Source of the DNA: Gammaproteobacteria bacterium
Lineage (GTDB): Bacteria; Pseudomonadota; Gammaproteobacteria; Pseudomonadales; Pseudohongiellaceae
Assembly: GCA_029244985.1 (NCBI GenBank)
Contig: JAQWQD010000027.1
Location: 62,001-126,000, forward strand
DNA: 64,000 bases
Reading direction: 5' to 3'
The notes beneath the pieces are model-generated. The model searched no databases. It had not been told where the DNA came from and saw only the letters and a list, made by a program, of their open reading frames with translations. Position 1 is the first letter of the stretch, and every line of letters starts with the position of its first letter. The position numbers and the translations under genes were made by a program. Below are positions 55,211-63,352 of the stretch, in pieces.

Positions 55211-56023
55211 TTAGTTGAAGCTATGCTCTTGGGCTGGAAATACTTTGGTTTTTACTGCCTTAACGTATGCTTCAATAGCGCCAGGTATGCCGTTACTTGA
55301 TTCGATCAAAAAATTTTTTACAAATTTTGGGGTGATAGGTGATACGCCGAGCACATCGTGAAGAACCATAATCTGGCCTGTAGTTTCCGGCCCAGCACCG
55401 ATTCCGATTACCGGAATTTCCAGAATGTCCGTTATAGTTTTAGCTAACGATTTTGGAACACATTCCAGTAATAATATATTTGCGCCTGCGCCCTGCAATA
55501 GCTGAGCTTCCTCGATAATTAATTGTGCCTGACCCGTATCACGTCCTTGGACGTGAAACCCTCCTATTCGATTAACGCTCTGAGGTGTAAGACCCATATG
55601 CGCGCATACGGGGATTCCTCGCTCAGCAAGTAATTTGGTCGTATTGGCTATCCACGCGCCACCTTCGAGTTTTACCATATGAGCGCCCGCACGCATCAGG
55701 GCAGCTGCGTTTTCCAGGGTTTGAGTTTCAGATGAATAGCTCATGAAAGGCAGGTCTGACATGACTAGTGCGCCCTTGTTTCCCCGTTTGACACATTGTG
55801 TGTGATAAATCATATCTTCCATTGTTACAGGCAAAGTACTGTCGTGACCTTGTAGAACCATGCCAAGGGAATCTCCAACTAAAAGTACTTCTACGCCAGC
55901 TTCACTCAAAATGGATGCGAAACAGGCATCGTAGGCTGTTAAACAGGCAAATTTTTCTCCCTGCTGCTTTATTTGTTGCAGAGTAGTTAAGGAGACATTT
56001 GTTGATTTCTTACGTGCGCTCAT
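55211..56023 (-). CDS. panB: 3-methyl-2-oxobutanoate hydroxymethyltransferase
   Basis: 270 residues. [40 protein letters not shown] with the Mg-binding Asp pair, MVKLEGG, and [11 protein letters not shown] with the catalytic Glu are all present. It makes ketopantoate from 2-ketoisovalerate with methylene-tetrahydrofolate. Upstream of panC with seven bases between, the standard order. The PanE-like gene at 27.8 kb or IlvC elsewhere would supply the next step. Confidence 0.96.
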   Translation of the reverse strand: MSARKKSTNVSLTTLQQIKQQGEKFACLTAYDACFASILSEAGVEVLLVGDSLGMVLQGHDSTLPVTMEDMIYHTQCVKRGNKGALVMSDLPFMSYSSETQTLENAAALMRAGAHMVKLEGGAWIANTTKLLAERGIPVCAHMGLTPQSVNRIGGFHVQGRDTGQAQLIIEEAQLLQGAGANILLLECVPKSLAKTITDILEIPVIGIGAGPETTGQIMVLHDVLGVSPITPKFVKNFLIESSNGIPGAIEAYVKAVKTKVFPAQEHSFN

Positions 56024-56102
56024 GGGTTGCGAAGTCTAATAGAAATATTTATGGAAAGATATGTGGTGAAAAGCGAATGTATAGCGCTCAAAATTATTGG
56101 AT

Positions 56103-56771
56103 CTATACCAAAGAAGGCCCGGGATTAAAATAATTAGTCCCTGTAGGATGAGATAGGATGTAGTCCACTAATTGCTGATAATCACCGTCATTGCTCACTA
56201 AATCGATCTCGGCGCTATTTACAATCAGTAACGGAGATTTGTGGTAGTAATGAAAAAATTCAGTATAAGCAAGGTTTAAGTTTTCTAAATACCCTAGCTC
56301 TATGAATTGTTCAGCCTTTACTCCCCTTTTTTGAATTCGGTCTAGCAATATGTTGGTAGGTGCTTGTAAATAGATGACTAGGTCCGGTGTGGGTGCTTCA
56401 ATAATAAGATGTTTGTAAACCTTTAAATATAATTCATACTCATCCGCATCTAAATTTTGTAGCGCGAATAAGTGATCTTTATCGATCAAGAAGTCAGCAA
56501 CTCTTACTGGCTCAAATAAATCTTCTTGGCGCAGCTCCTGAATTTGCTGGGCCCGTTGAAATAGGAAAAACAATTGCGTTGATAATGCATGCTGACGAGA
56601 GTTTTCGTAAAACCGATCGAGAAAAGGATTCTCCTCACTTCTTTCTAAAAGTAACTCGTAATTGAAAGATTCGGCTAATCGCTTTGTAAGGCTAGTTTTG
56701 CCAACTCCTATTGGTCCTTCGATCGCAATATAGCGTGGAATATTTCTCGACAGGTCGAATCTTTGCGTCAC
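56103..56771 (-). CDS. Deoxynucleoside kinase family protein
   Basis: 222 residues with P-loop IEGPIGVGKTSLTKRL, the substrate Glu in LLERSEENPFLDRFYE, the DRF/DRx block VRVADFLIDKDHLFA and lid region DRIQKRGVKAEQF. This matches the dCK/dGK-like family that phosphorylates deoxyadenosine, deoxyguanosine or deoxycytidine in salvage. It occupies the place where many gammaproteobacteria have folK between pcnB and panB; folK itself is not here. Its start overlaps the pcnB stop by four bases, so they are translated together. Confidence 0.88.
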   Translation of the reverse strand: MTQRFDLSRNIPRYIAIEGPIGVGKTSLTKRLAESFNYELLLERSEENPFLDRFYENSRQHALSTQLFFLFQRAQQIQELRQEDLFEPVRVADFLIDKDHLFALQNLDADEYELYLKVYKHLIIEAPTPDLVIYLQAPTNILLDRIQKRGVKAEQFIELGYLENLNLAYTEFFHYYHKSPLLIVNSAEIDLVSNDGDYQQLVDYILSHPTGTNYFNPGPSLV

Positions 56772-58123
56772 TCGGAATCACCTGTTCGTTTGCGTTTACT
56801 GCGTCGACGGCGTAGATTTTTTACTCTTGGTACCGCCCCGCTCAATTCTGTTTTTTTCTTCTGATCACCGTTTTGAAAATCCGTCCACCATTGTCCCAGG
56901 CCGTCAAGATCTTCTCCAGCTTGCTCCCTAAGTAATAAAAAATCATAGGCTGCCCGGAAGCGGGGGTGCTTGACTGTACTCTCAATGCTACGCTTATTCC
57001 GGCGTTGTAATCGGCCTTGAAGATCCCAGATTTCGCGACATGCGACAGTAAATCGTTTTGGAATAGCGGTATAGTCGAGTTGCTCCATTAGGGCGGATTG
57101 TGCAGCCTGCTCGAATGCTTGCTGGGGTGCTAGGTCAAGATTCTTAGATTGGGCTAGCTTGAGCTTCAAAACTGGCCAGAGAAGGGCGGAAAAGAGGAAT
57201 GCTGGAGTCACAGATTTTTCCGCGGCTATCCGCGAATCAGTATTGCTCAGGGCCAAGTCCACAAGTTTTGCAGACACGCTATCACCCTGTTCTATTGCAT
57301 CGATAGTGGGTGCAAACAAATAGCTGCCCAATTGATACTGACTTAGTAATTCAAAAGTTCGTTGAGCAAATCCGCCAGTCATGAGTTTTAGGGTCTCATC
57401 GAATAAGCGAGCGGAAGAAATAGAGTCGAGCAAATAGGAAAGGTCATCGATAGGCTTCTTGGTATTCTCCTCAATCTCAAAACCCAATTTTGCAGAAAAG
57501 CGAATCGCTCTTAACATGCGCACTGGGTCTTCTTTATAGCGCGCGGCAGGATCGCCGATCATTCGAATCTCTTTGTTTTGCAAGTCATCAAGACCACCAC
57601 AAAAATCTAATAAGAGAAAATTTCGGGTTGTGTAATAAAGCGCATTTACCGTGAAGTCGCGCCTAAAAGCGTCTTCATCAATGTTTCCATAGACATTATC
57701 TCTAAGAATCATACCTGCTTTTGAGTGAGCTGAATCCAATCCTTTGATTTGACGCCTAGATATATCGTCAGCTATTTGATTTTTGGGGTCGTGATTGGCT
57801 CTAAAGGTAGTGACTTCAATTATTTCACGCCCAAATCTAATATGAACTATTTTAAAGCGGCGACCTATTATTCGAGCATTCTTGAATAATTTCCGTAGTT
57901 CTTCCGGGGAAGCATCAGTCGCAACATCAAAATCCTTGGGTTTTGTGCCTAACAAGAGGTCTCTGACGCCACCTCCAACAAGGTAAGCATGAAAACCAGC
58001 ACTAGATAATCGATACAGTACTTTCAGTGCATTAGGAGAAATTTGTTTACGGGAAATTGAATGATTATCACGTTCAATAACCGTAGCTTTTTCTAATCCA
58101 ACTAATTCGATTTCAGGGTTCAT
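56768..58123 (-). CDS. pcnB: Poly(A) polymerase I
   Basis: 451 residues. The nucleotidyltransferase head has LVGGGVRDLLLGTKPKDFDVATDASPEEL in part, with catalytic DFD; RIIGRRFKIVHIRFG and FRRDFTVNALYY are poly(A)-polymerase markers that set it apart from CCA-adding enzymes. The very basic C-terminus (RRRRSKRKRTG) binds RNA. PcnB adds 3' tails that promote RNA decay. In Pseudomonas pcnB follows cbrB with crcZ in the gap between; the same gap here holds the small RNA described separately. Confidence 0.94.
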   Translation of the reverse strand: MNPEIELVGLEKATVIERDNHSISRKQISPNALKVLYRLSSAGFHAYLVGGGVRDLLLGTKPKDFDVATDASPEELRKLFKNARIIGRRFKIVHIRFGREIIEVTTFRANHDPKNQIADDISRRQIKGLDSAHSKAGMILRDNVYGNIDEDAFRRDFTVNALYYTTRNFLLLDFCGGLDDLQNKEIRMIGDPAARYKEDPVRMLRAIRFSAKLGFEIEENTKKPIDDLSYLLDSISSARLFDETLKLMTGGFAQRTFELLSQYQLGSYLFAPTIDAIEQGDSVSAKLVDLALSNTDSRIAAEKSVTPAFLFSALLWPVLKLKLAQSKNLDLAPQQAFEQAAQSALMEQLDYTAIPKRFTVACREIWDLQGRLQRRNKRSIESTVKHPRFRAAYDFLLLREQAGEDLDGLGQWWTDFQNGDQKKKTELSGAVPRVKNLRRRRSKRKRTGDSE

Positions 58124-58291
58124 TAATAAAACGAGAATATGGTGTCTGGATTCATAGGGACTTTAATGATCTGCCAGGAGATAAACAAAAGACGAGTTAT
58201 TATGATACAACGGTAGCTGGAAAATAGAACGCTCTCTCAAAGGAGAATCTTGGTTTGTATAGGGATAATCAGGCGAATAAGTCTGAAGTAA

Positions 58292-58564
58292 ACAAAAATG
58301 GGAATGAAATCATCCCCATTTTGAAGTAATAGTTATTATTATTATTGCTATTGGTTTACTAATTATTATTTTTATTACTTGGGAGCCAAGCATAGCGCCA
58401 CATAAGCAAGAGGCGGTAATTTTGTGGCGAGATAACAATTCATTACCCTTGGGCCACAAACCCAGCCTTTTTATTATTTAATGCACTAACCTTAGTTATT
58501 TAACTCAGTAATGCTATTTTTGTTTTTATTGGGGTTTATTATTATTATTTATTGTTATTATCGT
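58292..58564 (-). ncRNA. Candidate CrcZ-like Hfq-sequestering small RNA
   Basis: Transcript predicted from 12 bases after a sigma-54 element (about 58564) to the terminator T run (about 58292), roughly 270 bases, on the strand of cbrB and pcnB. It has five A-rich AAN-repeat tracts: 58513-58560 (TAATAACAATAAATAATAAT and on), 58467-58480, 58360-58380, 58328-58352, and a short one near 58500. Between them GC-richer parts can pair, for example TTTGTGGC with GCCACAAA and TGTGGCG with CGCCACA. No open frame of note. In Pseudomonas CrcZ is a sigma-54/CbrB-driven RNA in this same cbrB-pcnB gap that titrates Hfq by AAN motifs. Position, promoter type, motifs and terminator all agree; overall sequence similarity could not be tested. 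Confidence 0.72.
58295..58322 (-). terminator. Intrinsic terminator of the candidate small RNA
   Basis: AAAATGGGGATGA pairs with TCATTCCCATTTT (13 pairs with one G-T) across a two-base loop, followed on the minus strand by TGTTT so the 3' end reads TTTTTGTTT. A strong intrinsic terminator; it also separates the small RNA from pcnB about 170 bases on. Confidence 0.8.
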
Positions 58565-58574
58565 TATTAATTAA

Positions 58575-58590
58575 CGCATTTACTGTGCCA
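58575..58590 (-). promoter_or_regulatory. Sigma-54 promoter (-24/-12) of the candidate small RNA
   Basis: TGGCACAGTAAATGCG on the minus strand matches the sigma-54 consensus TGGCACG-N4-TTGC with two mismatches; the invariant GG and GC are exactly 10 bases apart. The NtrC-type activator CbrB is encoded about 240 bases upstream and would be the natural partner. Confidence 0.72.
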
Positions 58591-58663
58591 GTTCATTAAT
58601 ATCCTTAATTATCAATAAGTTACTATTTTAACGATCAGTATTTGATTCTTCTTTTAGGGGTAT

Positions 58664-58709
58664 TGTTACCAATCGCCACTGAAATTTGAGTAAAAGGGTA
58701 GCGGTAACA
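58664..58709. promoter_or_regulatory. Inverted repeat, candidate activator (CbrB) binding site
   Basis: TGTTACC (58664-58670) and GGTAACA (58703-58709) form a perfect seven-base inverted repeat 32 bases apart, 100-145 bases before the predicted small-RNA start. NtrC-family activators bind such dyads at this range. Confidence 0.45.
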
Positions 58710-58812
58710 GAAACGCTATTTAGCTAGTGCTCTACGAGAACTTGACGTTTTAGCGAATCCAATGACTTTAAGGAAACAGCTTTAGGCGTACATTAGAGGA
58801 ATGAAAGCAGCT

Positions 58813-60201
58813 TTAAACAGCTAGTTTCTTCTTTCTGGGAATTCCAAATCGCTGCCTGCGCTCCCAAAGACATTTGCGAGAGATGCCAAGCTTTTTGGCT
58901 AATTGGGTTTCGTTCATTGAGCCCTGATGTTCGACCACAAATCGCTGAAAATAGTCCTCCAAGGACAGTTCTTCTATGGGCTCTGCTAGGATGGGCTCTG
59001 CTAGGATGCGCGTAGCTTGCTGTCTTGAGTCTAGCTCTGCTTCAGCGATCTCATCTTCGATAGCAAGTAATTCTTCTCCAATTTTGTCCCCTTCGGCCAA
59101 GACAACCGCTCGCTCAATCGCATTTTCCAATTCTCGTACATTACCTGGCCAAGTGTACTTAGCAATAGCTCGACTTGCTCCATCTGAAAAACTTCGCATT
59201 GTTGTTTTTAGTCTAGTACAGGTTCGTTGCAAAATGGTGTCGGCTAGTTCTAGTATATCGTTGCCTCTATCTCGCAGAGGAGGAATTATAAGCGTCATGA
59301 CATTGATACGGTAATACAAATCTTCCCGAAAATATCCATCAATTACGAGTTGCTTCAAATCGCGATGTGTCGCGGCGACCAATCGTACGTCTACTTTTTT
59401 TGACTGCACAGAGCCAACCTTTCTTATTTCGTTTTCTTGCAGTACTCGAAGCAGTCTTGCCTGGGCTTCAAGAGGGAGTTCTCCGATTTCATCCAAAAAC
59501 AAAGTGCTGCTACTTGCGGCTTCAACCAATCCTGTTCTTGTAGCGGTTGCCCCAGTAAAAGCTCCTTTTTCATGACCGAATAATTCTGATTCGATTAGAT
59601 TTTCAGGAATAGCTGCACAATTCACAGATATCATTTCCTGGCTTTCTCTAGAACTCAGGTTATGAATGGCTCGAGCAACCAGTTCTTTGCCAGTGCCAGA
59701 TTCACCATTTATTAAGACCGTTGAATTAGTTTGCGCCACTTTTCTTGTTCTACGAAATAGTTCCATCATTTGTGGGCAACTGCCAATCATTCCGTGGACT
59801 GGAGGTTCGTGTTCATTATCATTTGATGCAGGCTTGGGGTCTCTGCCGCGCTCACGAATAATTTTTGCAACAGTTTCTATTATTTCATTGTGCTCAAAAG
59901 GTTTGGCAATATAATCCACGGCTCCCATCTTCATCGAATCAATGGCTGACCGGATGCTGGAATAGCTTGTCATAATAAGGACTGGAGTGTTGGTTGCTTT
60001 TATAAGGTCAGTGCCTGGTGCGCCCGGAAGCCTTAGGTCACTTATAATGACATCGAAATTATCAATGTCATATTTTTCCATCGATTCTTTGACAGTGCCT
60101 GCTTCAGAAACTTCATAGTTATGTCGCTCTAAAAGACGTCTTAATGAAGTGCGAATTACTTCTTCGTCTTCTACTACTAAAACTTGGTTTGTTGATATCA
60201 T
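58813..60201 (-). CDS. cbrB: Sigma-54-dependent response regulator, CbrB type
   Basis: 462 residues from the ATG at 60201 (an upstream TTG overlaps the kinase gene). Receiver domain 1-120 with phospho-Asp in VIISDLRLPG, Thr in VLIMTSYSS and Lys in YIAKPF; AAA+ domain about 145-380 with Walker A NGESGTGKE, GHEKGAFTGAT (sigma-54 contact) and Walker B LFLDEIGELP; C-terminal Fis-type helix-turn-helix NETQLAKKLGISRKCLWERR. A perfect 15-base tandem repeat (58976-59005) encodes ILAEP twice in the linker. It follows the kinase by five bases. Assignment to CbrB rests on the symporter-kinase partner and the gluQ/pcnB neighbours. Confidence 0.87.
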   Translation of the reverse strand: MISTNQVLVVEDEEVIRTSLRRLLERHNYEVSEAGTVKESMEKYDIDNFDVIISDLRLPGAPGTDLIKATNTPVLIMTSYSSIRSAIDSMKMGAVDYIAKPFEHNEIIETVAKIIRERGRDPKPASNDNEHEPPVHGMIGSCPQMMELFRRTRKVAQTNSTVLINGESGTGKELVARAIHNLSSRESQEMISVNCAAIPENLIESELFGHEKGAFTGATATRTGLVEAASSSTLFLDEIGELPLEAQARLLRVLQENEIRKVGSVQSKKVDVRLVAATHRDLKQLVIDGYFREDLYYRINVMTLIIPPLRDRGNDILELADTILQRTCTRLKTTMRSFSDGASRAIAKYTWPGNVRELENAIERAVVLAEGDKIGEELLAIEDEIAEAELDSRQQATRILAEPILAEPIEELSLEDYFQRFVVEHQGSMNETQLAKKLGISRKCLWERRQRFGIPRKKKLAV

Positions 60202-60206
60202 AAATC

Positions 60207-63182
60207 TTAACAATCAGGTTGCTGTAATTTGTCATCCAGTGCTAGCTGATCGCTACTCACTGCATGGTCTTCTTCGAGCCGAGGAAAGCGAATTACAACT
60301 TGTGTTCCTGTACCTTTGTTCGTATCAATGGGGCTGATTATATCAATAACTCCACTTAAATCCTCTACAATACTAAAAACTAGCGATAAGCCAAGCCCGG
60401 TGCCCTTTCCAGCCTCCTTAGTAGTAAAAAATGGGTCGAAAATCCGATCCCGTATCTGGGGTTGTATGCCCATTCCTTGGTCAGTTACCTCAATTTTGAC
60501 ATAGTCCCCGTCAATGCTGCCGACCAAAGATATCTTATTGTTTTGTTGGCTTGCATCTCTTGCATTATTAATTAAATTTACTAATACCTGCAGTAGTCGT
60601 TGAGAATCGCCTAGGATTGCTGCTTTAGGATCACAGTTAATCTCATATTTTAGATTCTTGTTTTTTTTGTCCAATGAAATCAGAATGCTAGCTTCTTGCA
60701 TGCATTTCTCTATTAAAACGACTTCATTTTTAGAGTGCGCTTTGTTGGTTCCTGCGTGAGCAAAGTTAACAAGTGAATATACAATTTTAGAAGTTCGATT
60801 AGTTTGTTCAATTATCTGCTCTGCCAAATTATTCAATTCCTCGCCGTCATACTCATCCCGAATAGTTTGGGCTAGGCAGGCGATTCCAGTGATTGGGTTG
60901 CCAATCTCATGAGCTACGCCTGCTGCTAAGCGGCCGATTGAAGCGAGACGTTCGCTATGGGATAGGCTTGCTGCTAGTAACTCTGTTTCAGTAATATCTT
61001 CAATTAGAATTATCACGCCTTCATGGCTAGTACTATTTTTGTTTGACTCTTCAATAAGCGCTTTGTGTAAATTGACCGATTTTTTTACTCCATTTAACTG
61101 AAAATTATGTTTAAACGAATGATTAGCATCTTCTTTCAAAAAATATTTTAATAAAGAAGACCATGGTTCTTCAATATCAGCAAGCTGGGAACCAACTACG
61201 CTGTTCGAGTCGATCTTAGTAAACTCTTCTAATGCATGATTCCACATTATTATTTCGTTGTCATAAGAGAGAGAGCATACGCCAAGGGGCAGGTCTAATA
61301 ATATTTGTCGATGATAGCGACGCAAACTATCAAGATCTGCAGCCATACCTGATAAATTTGATCGATAAGACTCTATTCTATTTTCTATGACATTCAAATC
61401 AGAACTACCGTGTTCAGAAATAACACTGTAGGGAAGATGGTTGTCGATTAATTCTCTCGCGATCGAGGGCCCCAATAATCCCGAAAGATTGGCTTCCGTT
61501 CTTGCCCTCAACAAGCGCATTGAATATGGCCTTCTATCATCGCTGCTCAAATTTAAATCTTGCAGTGCCTGGTTCACTTCTCGGGTGGCGGTTTTATTCC
61601 CAAGGGGCTTGCTTAAGCTTCTTATGAATTCTCCAGCCGACTTCGCAACTAGCCCACTGCGTTTGCGTCTTTGAATGGTATCCAAAGCACAAATATCTGC
61701 AGAGCTTCTCTCTTCGTCACTGGTCCTAGTGAGTAGGGAGATAATGACAAATAGGAAAGTATTACCAATTAGTGATATTGAAGAAATTTCTTGCCAATTT
61801 AATGACACTAATGAAAGAGAAGTTGCTGTCATTTCGAAAAACAATGGGAGCATTAAGAATACAAACCAAACAAGAAATGCCGCACTTAACCCTGCAATGA
61901 ACCCCTTCTTGTTGCCCTGAGGCCAGTAGAGAATAGCAACAATTCCCGGCAGGAATTGTAGTGAAGCAGAAAAAGCAACTGTTCCAATCACTTGAATACT
62001 AATGGTTGGTTTTTCCAAATAATAAAAAAGAAAGCCTGCCCAAATTAATGCAGTTATCAGTAGTCGACGGTACCAGAGTAACCAGCGATAAATATCTTGC
62101 TTTGCGCTGGGCTGATAGATTGGAAGAATAATATGATTTAGACACATGTTTGATAGTGCCAGAGTAATCACAATAATTAATCCGCTTGCAGCACTTAAAC
62201 CGCCAAGGTAACCAATAAGAGTTATAATTGGACTGCCATACGCTGCACCGATTGCTACCGGTAGATATTCCACTTGAACTAGAGTTGCCGATTGTAGGCC
62301 AGCCCAAAGTATGGGCAAGACTGGCAGGCTAAGGATTAGAAAATAGAGAGGCAATCCCCAGCTTGCATAGGATAGAGAGCGTTGCCCATTAGATTCATTA
62401 AAGGTCGCATAAAACATATGTGGCATAGCGATAGAGGCGGTAAAAAATAGTAATGCTATGACATGAAATGAGCTAAGATAATCTGTGTCTTTCAGACTTT
62501 CTAATAATTCAGGTTGCTGGTTTAGCCATTCATTAAGCTCCCCCAAGCTTCCAAAAGCACCAAATATTGCAAAAGCTCCTACAATTAAAAAAGCGACCAG
62601 TTTTACGAGAGATTCGAACGCAATTGCCATGACCAATCCGTCGTGGCGAGTTCTGCCTGCTCGTCTCGATGTGCCAAATAAAATTGCAAACAATGTTATT
62701 AGAATACAGAAGCCAATCGCTATGGCTCCTTGAGTGGGTTCTGCTGAAATAATGTCGGCGGTGTCCTCAACGGCTCTAATCTGCAGTGCGATTAAAGGAA
62801 TAACTCCAATTAAAATCACGATGGTTGTTATGGTGCCAGCCCATGGTGATCGATACCGAAATGCCATGAGGTCTGCAAGTGAGCTTAGCTGGTAAGTTCT
62901 GGTAAGCTCCAAGATTGGCTTTAAGAGTAAAGGAGATAATAGAAAAGCGAGTGATATGCCGATTGAATGGGCTAGATATCCAAATCCATCACGCAGCGCA
63001 TTACCAACAGAGGTGTAGTATGCCCAAATGCTAGCAAACACTCCCAGTGACAGCACATAAATTATAGGGTGTCGAATTAGGCGCTGAGGTATCCAGCCTT
63101 TATCAGTGATGAAGGCGACTCCAAAAAGTAAGACTAAATAGCAGCTTCCCAGCAGAAAAAGGGTAGTTAACTCATAATTCAT
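60207..63182 (-). CDS. cbrA: Sodium/solute symporter-histidine kinase fusion, CbrA type
   Basis: 991 residues from the ATG at 63182, which has AGGA eight bases upstream. Residues about 1-490 are a 13-helix SSS transporter domain; a short linker with a PAS-like domain (about 630-750, LDLPLGVCSLSYDNEIIMWNHALEEF) follows; then the kinase core with H-box GVAHEIGNPITGIACLAQTI, N-box LVNLINNARDAS, and G boxes VTDQGMGIQ and GKGTGLGLSLVFSIVE. CbrA senses carbon/nitrogen state and in P. putida transports histidine. The upstream small gene overlaps its start by 11 bases, and cbrB follows immediately. Confidence 0.88.
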   Translation of the reverse strand: MNYELTTLFLLGSCYLVLLFGVAFITDKGWIPQRLIRHPIIYVLSLGVFASIWAYYTSVGNALRDGFGYLAHSIGISLAFLLSPLLLKPILELTRTYQLSSLADLMAFRYRSPWAGTITTIVILIGVIPLIALQIRAVEDTADIISAEPTQGAIAIGFCILITLFAILFGTSRRAGRTRHDGLVMAIAFESLVKLVAFLIVGAFAIFGAFGSLGELNEWLNQQPELLESLKDTDYLSSFHVIALLFFTASIAMPHMFYATFNESNGQRSLSYASWGLPLYFLILSLPVLPILWAGLQSATLVQVEYLPVAIGAAYGSPIITLIGYLGGLSAASGLIIVITLALSNMCLNHIILPIYQPSAKQDIYRWLLWYRRLLITALIWAGFLFYYLEKPTISIQVIGTVAFSASLQFLPGIVAILYWPQGNKKGFIAGLSAAFLVWFVFLMLPLFFEMTATSLSLVSLNWQEISSISLIGNTFLFVIISLLTRTSDEERSSADICALDTIQRRKRSGLVAKSAGEFIRSLSKPLGNKTATREVNQALQDLNLSSDDRRPYSMRLLRARTEANLSGLLGPSIARELIDNHLPYSVISEHGSSDLNVIENRIESYRSNLSGMAADLDSLRRYHRQILLDLPLGVCSLSYDNEIIMWNHALEEFTKIDSNSVVGSQLADIEEPWSSLLKYFLKEDANHSFKHNFQLNGVKKSVNLHKALIEESNKNSTSHEGVIILIEDITETELLAASLSHSERLASIGRLAAGVAHEIGNPITGIACLAQTIRDEYDGEELNNLAEQIIEQTNRTSKIVYSLVNFAHAGTNKAHSKNEVVLIEKCMQEASILISLDKKNKNLKYEINCDPKAAILGDSQRLLQVLVNLINNARDASQQNNKISLVGSIDGDYVKIEVTDQGMGIQPQIRDRIFDPFFTTKEAGKGTGLGLSLVFSIVEDLSGVIDIISPIDTNKGTGTQVVIRFPRLEEDHAVSSDQLALDDKLQQPDC

Positions 63183-63348
63183 CAGAATCCTGCTCTCTAT
63201 GGGCCCAGCTTGACACAATGATAATCATCAAACCTATTATAAATGGGCGATACCAAGCTCCATTAGGTTGGTTGATCCAGTCAATACTTACTAGGAACAA
63301 CAAATAAATGATTACCAATAGCACTAAGATAGAGCGAGGAATGTACAC
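63172..63348 (-). CDS. 58-residue membrane protein upstream of cbrA (CbrX-like)
   Basis: GTG at 63348 with GGAG eight bases before it, stop TGA at 63172-63174. The product has two hydrophobic helices (ILVLLVIIYLLFLVSID and FIIGLMIIIVSSWA) and a charged tail HREQDSDEL. It starts five bases after the gluQ stop and ends 11 bases inside cbrA (ATGAATTATGA), so its translation should be coupled to cbrA. In Pseudomonas a small membrane gene, cbrX, lies before cbrA with the same coupling; sequence identity cannot be judged here, so the symbol is left blank. Confidence 0.7.
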   Translation of the reverse strand: MYIPRSILVLLVIIYLLFLVSIDWINQPNGAWYRPFIIGLMIIIVSSWAHREQDSDEL

Positions 63349-63352
63349 TGAA

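Noticed and set aside
58328-58560. TTATTA runs as simple microsatellites
   Set aside because: The runs are on one strand of a unit with promoter and terminator, differ from each other, and are spaced by structured sequence, so a small RNA explains them better.
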